Source: Marinilabiliaceae bacterium UBA5213
Lineage (GTDB): Bacteria > Bacteroidota > Bacteroidia > Bacteroidales > Marinilabiliaceae
NCBI GenBank assembly: GCA_002412555.1
Contig: DHVH01000139.1
Location: 1 to 5,009, forward strand
Direction of reading: 5' to 3'
DNA: 5,009 bases
The notes under the pieces are model-generated. The model searched no databases. It was not told the DNA's origin and saw only the letters and a program-made list of their open reading frames with translations. Positions 4,421 to 5,009 of the stretch are shown piece by piece. Numbering within the stretch: position 1 is the first letter of the stretch; the number at the start of each line of letters is the position of its first letter. A program made the translations under genes and the position numbers.

Positions 4421-5009
4421 ATGGCACAAAATACAACAAGACAAAAGGATTTGATACAACTAGCTGCTGTTCTGGTAGCTGTTGTTCTTATTAGTTGGTT
4501 ATCAGCTTCCTGGTTTTTTAGAATTGACTTAACGGCTGAAAAGCGCTATACTCTGGCGCCTATTACCCGTGACTTTCTGCGCAATATGGAGTCGGATGTC
4601 ATGGTAAAGGTCTATTTGGATGGTGAATTGAACATTGGATTCCAGAAATTGGCGCGTGCCACCCGCGAAACACTGGATGAGTTCAGAATTGTTTCGCGCG
4701 GCAAGCTCCATTATGAATTTGTGGATCCGCTGGAGGTTTCTGAAGCCCGACAAGAGTTGGAAGAGATGGGACTCAATCCGGTACCGGTCTTTGAAGCTTC
4801 GGCCGATGGCCGTAGGATTCAGTCCAATGTTTATCCCTATGCTCTGTTCAACATAGCGGGTTATGATTTGCCCATTAATCTTTTGGAGAATTTACCCGGT
4901 TTGTCGGGAGCCGAGAATCTCAATATTTCTATGGAAGGGCTGGAATATAAAATAACGGATGTGATTCGGCGTCTACTTTTAGAGGATGTGCCGGCCATCG
5001 CCTTTTTAG
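4421..5009 (+). CDS. gldG: gliding motility ABC transporter auxiliary protein GldG, N-terminal part (cut by window end)
   Basis: The frame from ATG 4421 stays open to the window's last base, giving 196 residues; the family is roughly 550-570, so about two thirds lie beyond. GldG works with GldF as a membrane-anchored periplasmic component of the Gld ABC transporter. Residues 11-33 form one hydrophobic helix that probably stays as an anchor, followed by the family signature IDLTAEKRYTL (35-45). After it come VMVKVYLDGELNIGFQKLARATRETLDEF and YEFVDPLE, in the order seen in GldG. The stretch NLLENLPGLSGAENLNISMEGLEYKITDVI is the conserved run to the next domain. No strong ribosome site is visible, as is usual in Bacteroidetes. 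The 37-base spacing from gldF indicates one transcript. I see no frameshift in the visible part. Confidence 0.92.
   Translation, partial: MAQNTTRQKDLIQLAAVLVAVVLISWLSASWFFRIDLTAEKRYTLAPITRDFLRNMESDVMVKVYLDGELNIGFQKLARATRETLDEFRIVSRGKLHYEFVDPLEVSEARQELEEMGLNPVPVFEASADGRRIQSNVYPYALFNIAGYDLPINLLENLPGLSGAENLNISMEGLEYKITDVIRRLLLEDVPAIAFL

Noticed and set aside
4635..4856. Plus-strand 73-residue frame within gldG
   Set aside because: It overlaps gldG in another frame; gldG matches its family throughout this stretch.

Overview
The window looks like chromosomal DNA of a Bacteroidota (Bacteroidetes) bacterium. Three things support this: the gene pair gldF-gldG, which belongs to this phylum; promoter-like TAnnTTTG boxes upstream of pheT and surE, which is the phylum's -7 element; and protein sequences typical of the phylum for PheT, SurE and LpxB. 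The order surE, small membrane protein, lpxB is also one I associate with this group (recalled, not searched). A Bacteroidales/Marinilabiliales-like or related gliding lineage is possible, but I cannot fix the genus.

Layout. Positions 1 to about 48 are GC-rich and do not continue the gene beside them; they look like a join or contig-end artefact. Positions 37-696 (minus) hold the N-terminal quarter of PheT, the phenylalanyl-tRNA synthetase beta chain, broken at the left edge. Positions 697-954 are a divergent intergenic region with a candidate promoter facing each way. Positions 955-3251 (plus) are a compact three-gene run: surE (nucleotidase), a 99-residue three-helix membrane protein of unknown function, and lpxB (lipid A disaccharide synthase). 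Positions 3252-3651 are a 400-base gap without a gene, packed with several unrelated repeat types: an 8-bp tandem array, a 22-bp direct repeat with a hairpin, a pair of REP-like palindromes, and dispersed AATCTGTG copies enclosing nested hairpins. Positions 3652-5009 (plus) hold gldF (complete) and gldG (cut by the right edge).

How the genes relate. SurE, the small protein and LpxB are probably co-transcribed. LpxB makes the lipid A disaccharide at the inner membrane, so the small membrane protein may act in envelope work, but that is only a guess from position. GldF and GldG form the membrane and periplasmic parts of an ABC transporter needed for gliding in Flavobacterium johnsoniae; the ATPase GldA is not in this window. 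The genes are ordinary conserved ones. The parts that deserve a second look are the repeat-filled gap and the abrupt end of pheT. I found no convincing evidence of a new defence, mobile or regulatory system.
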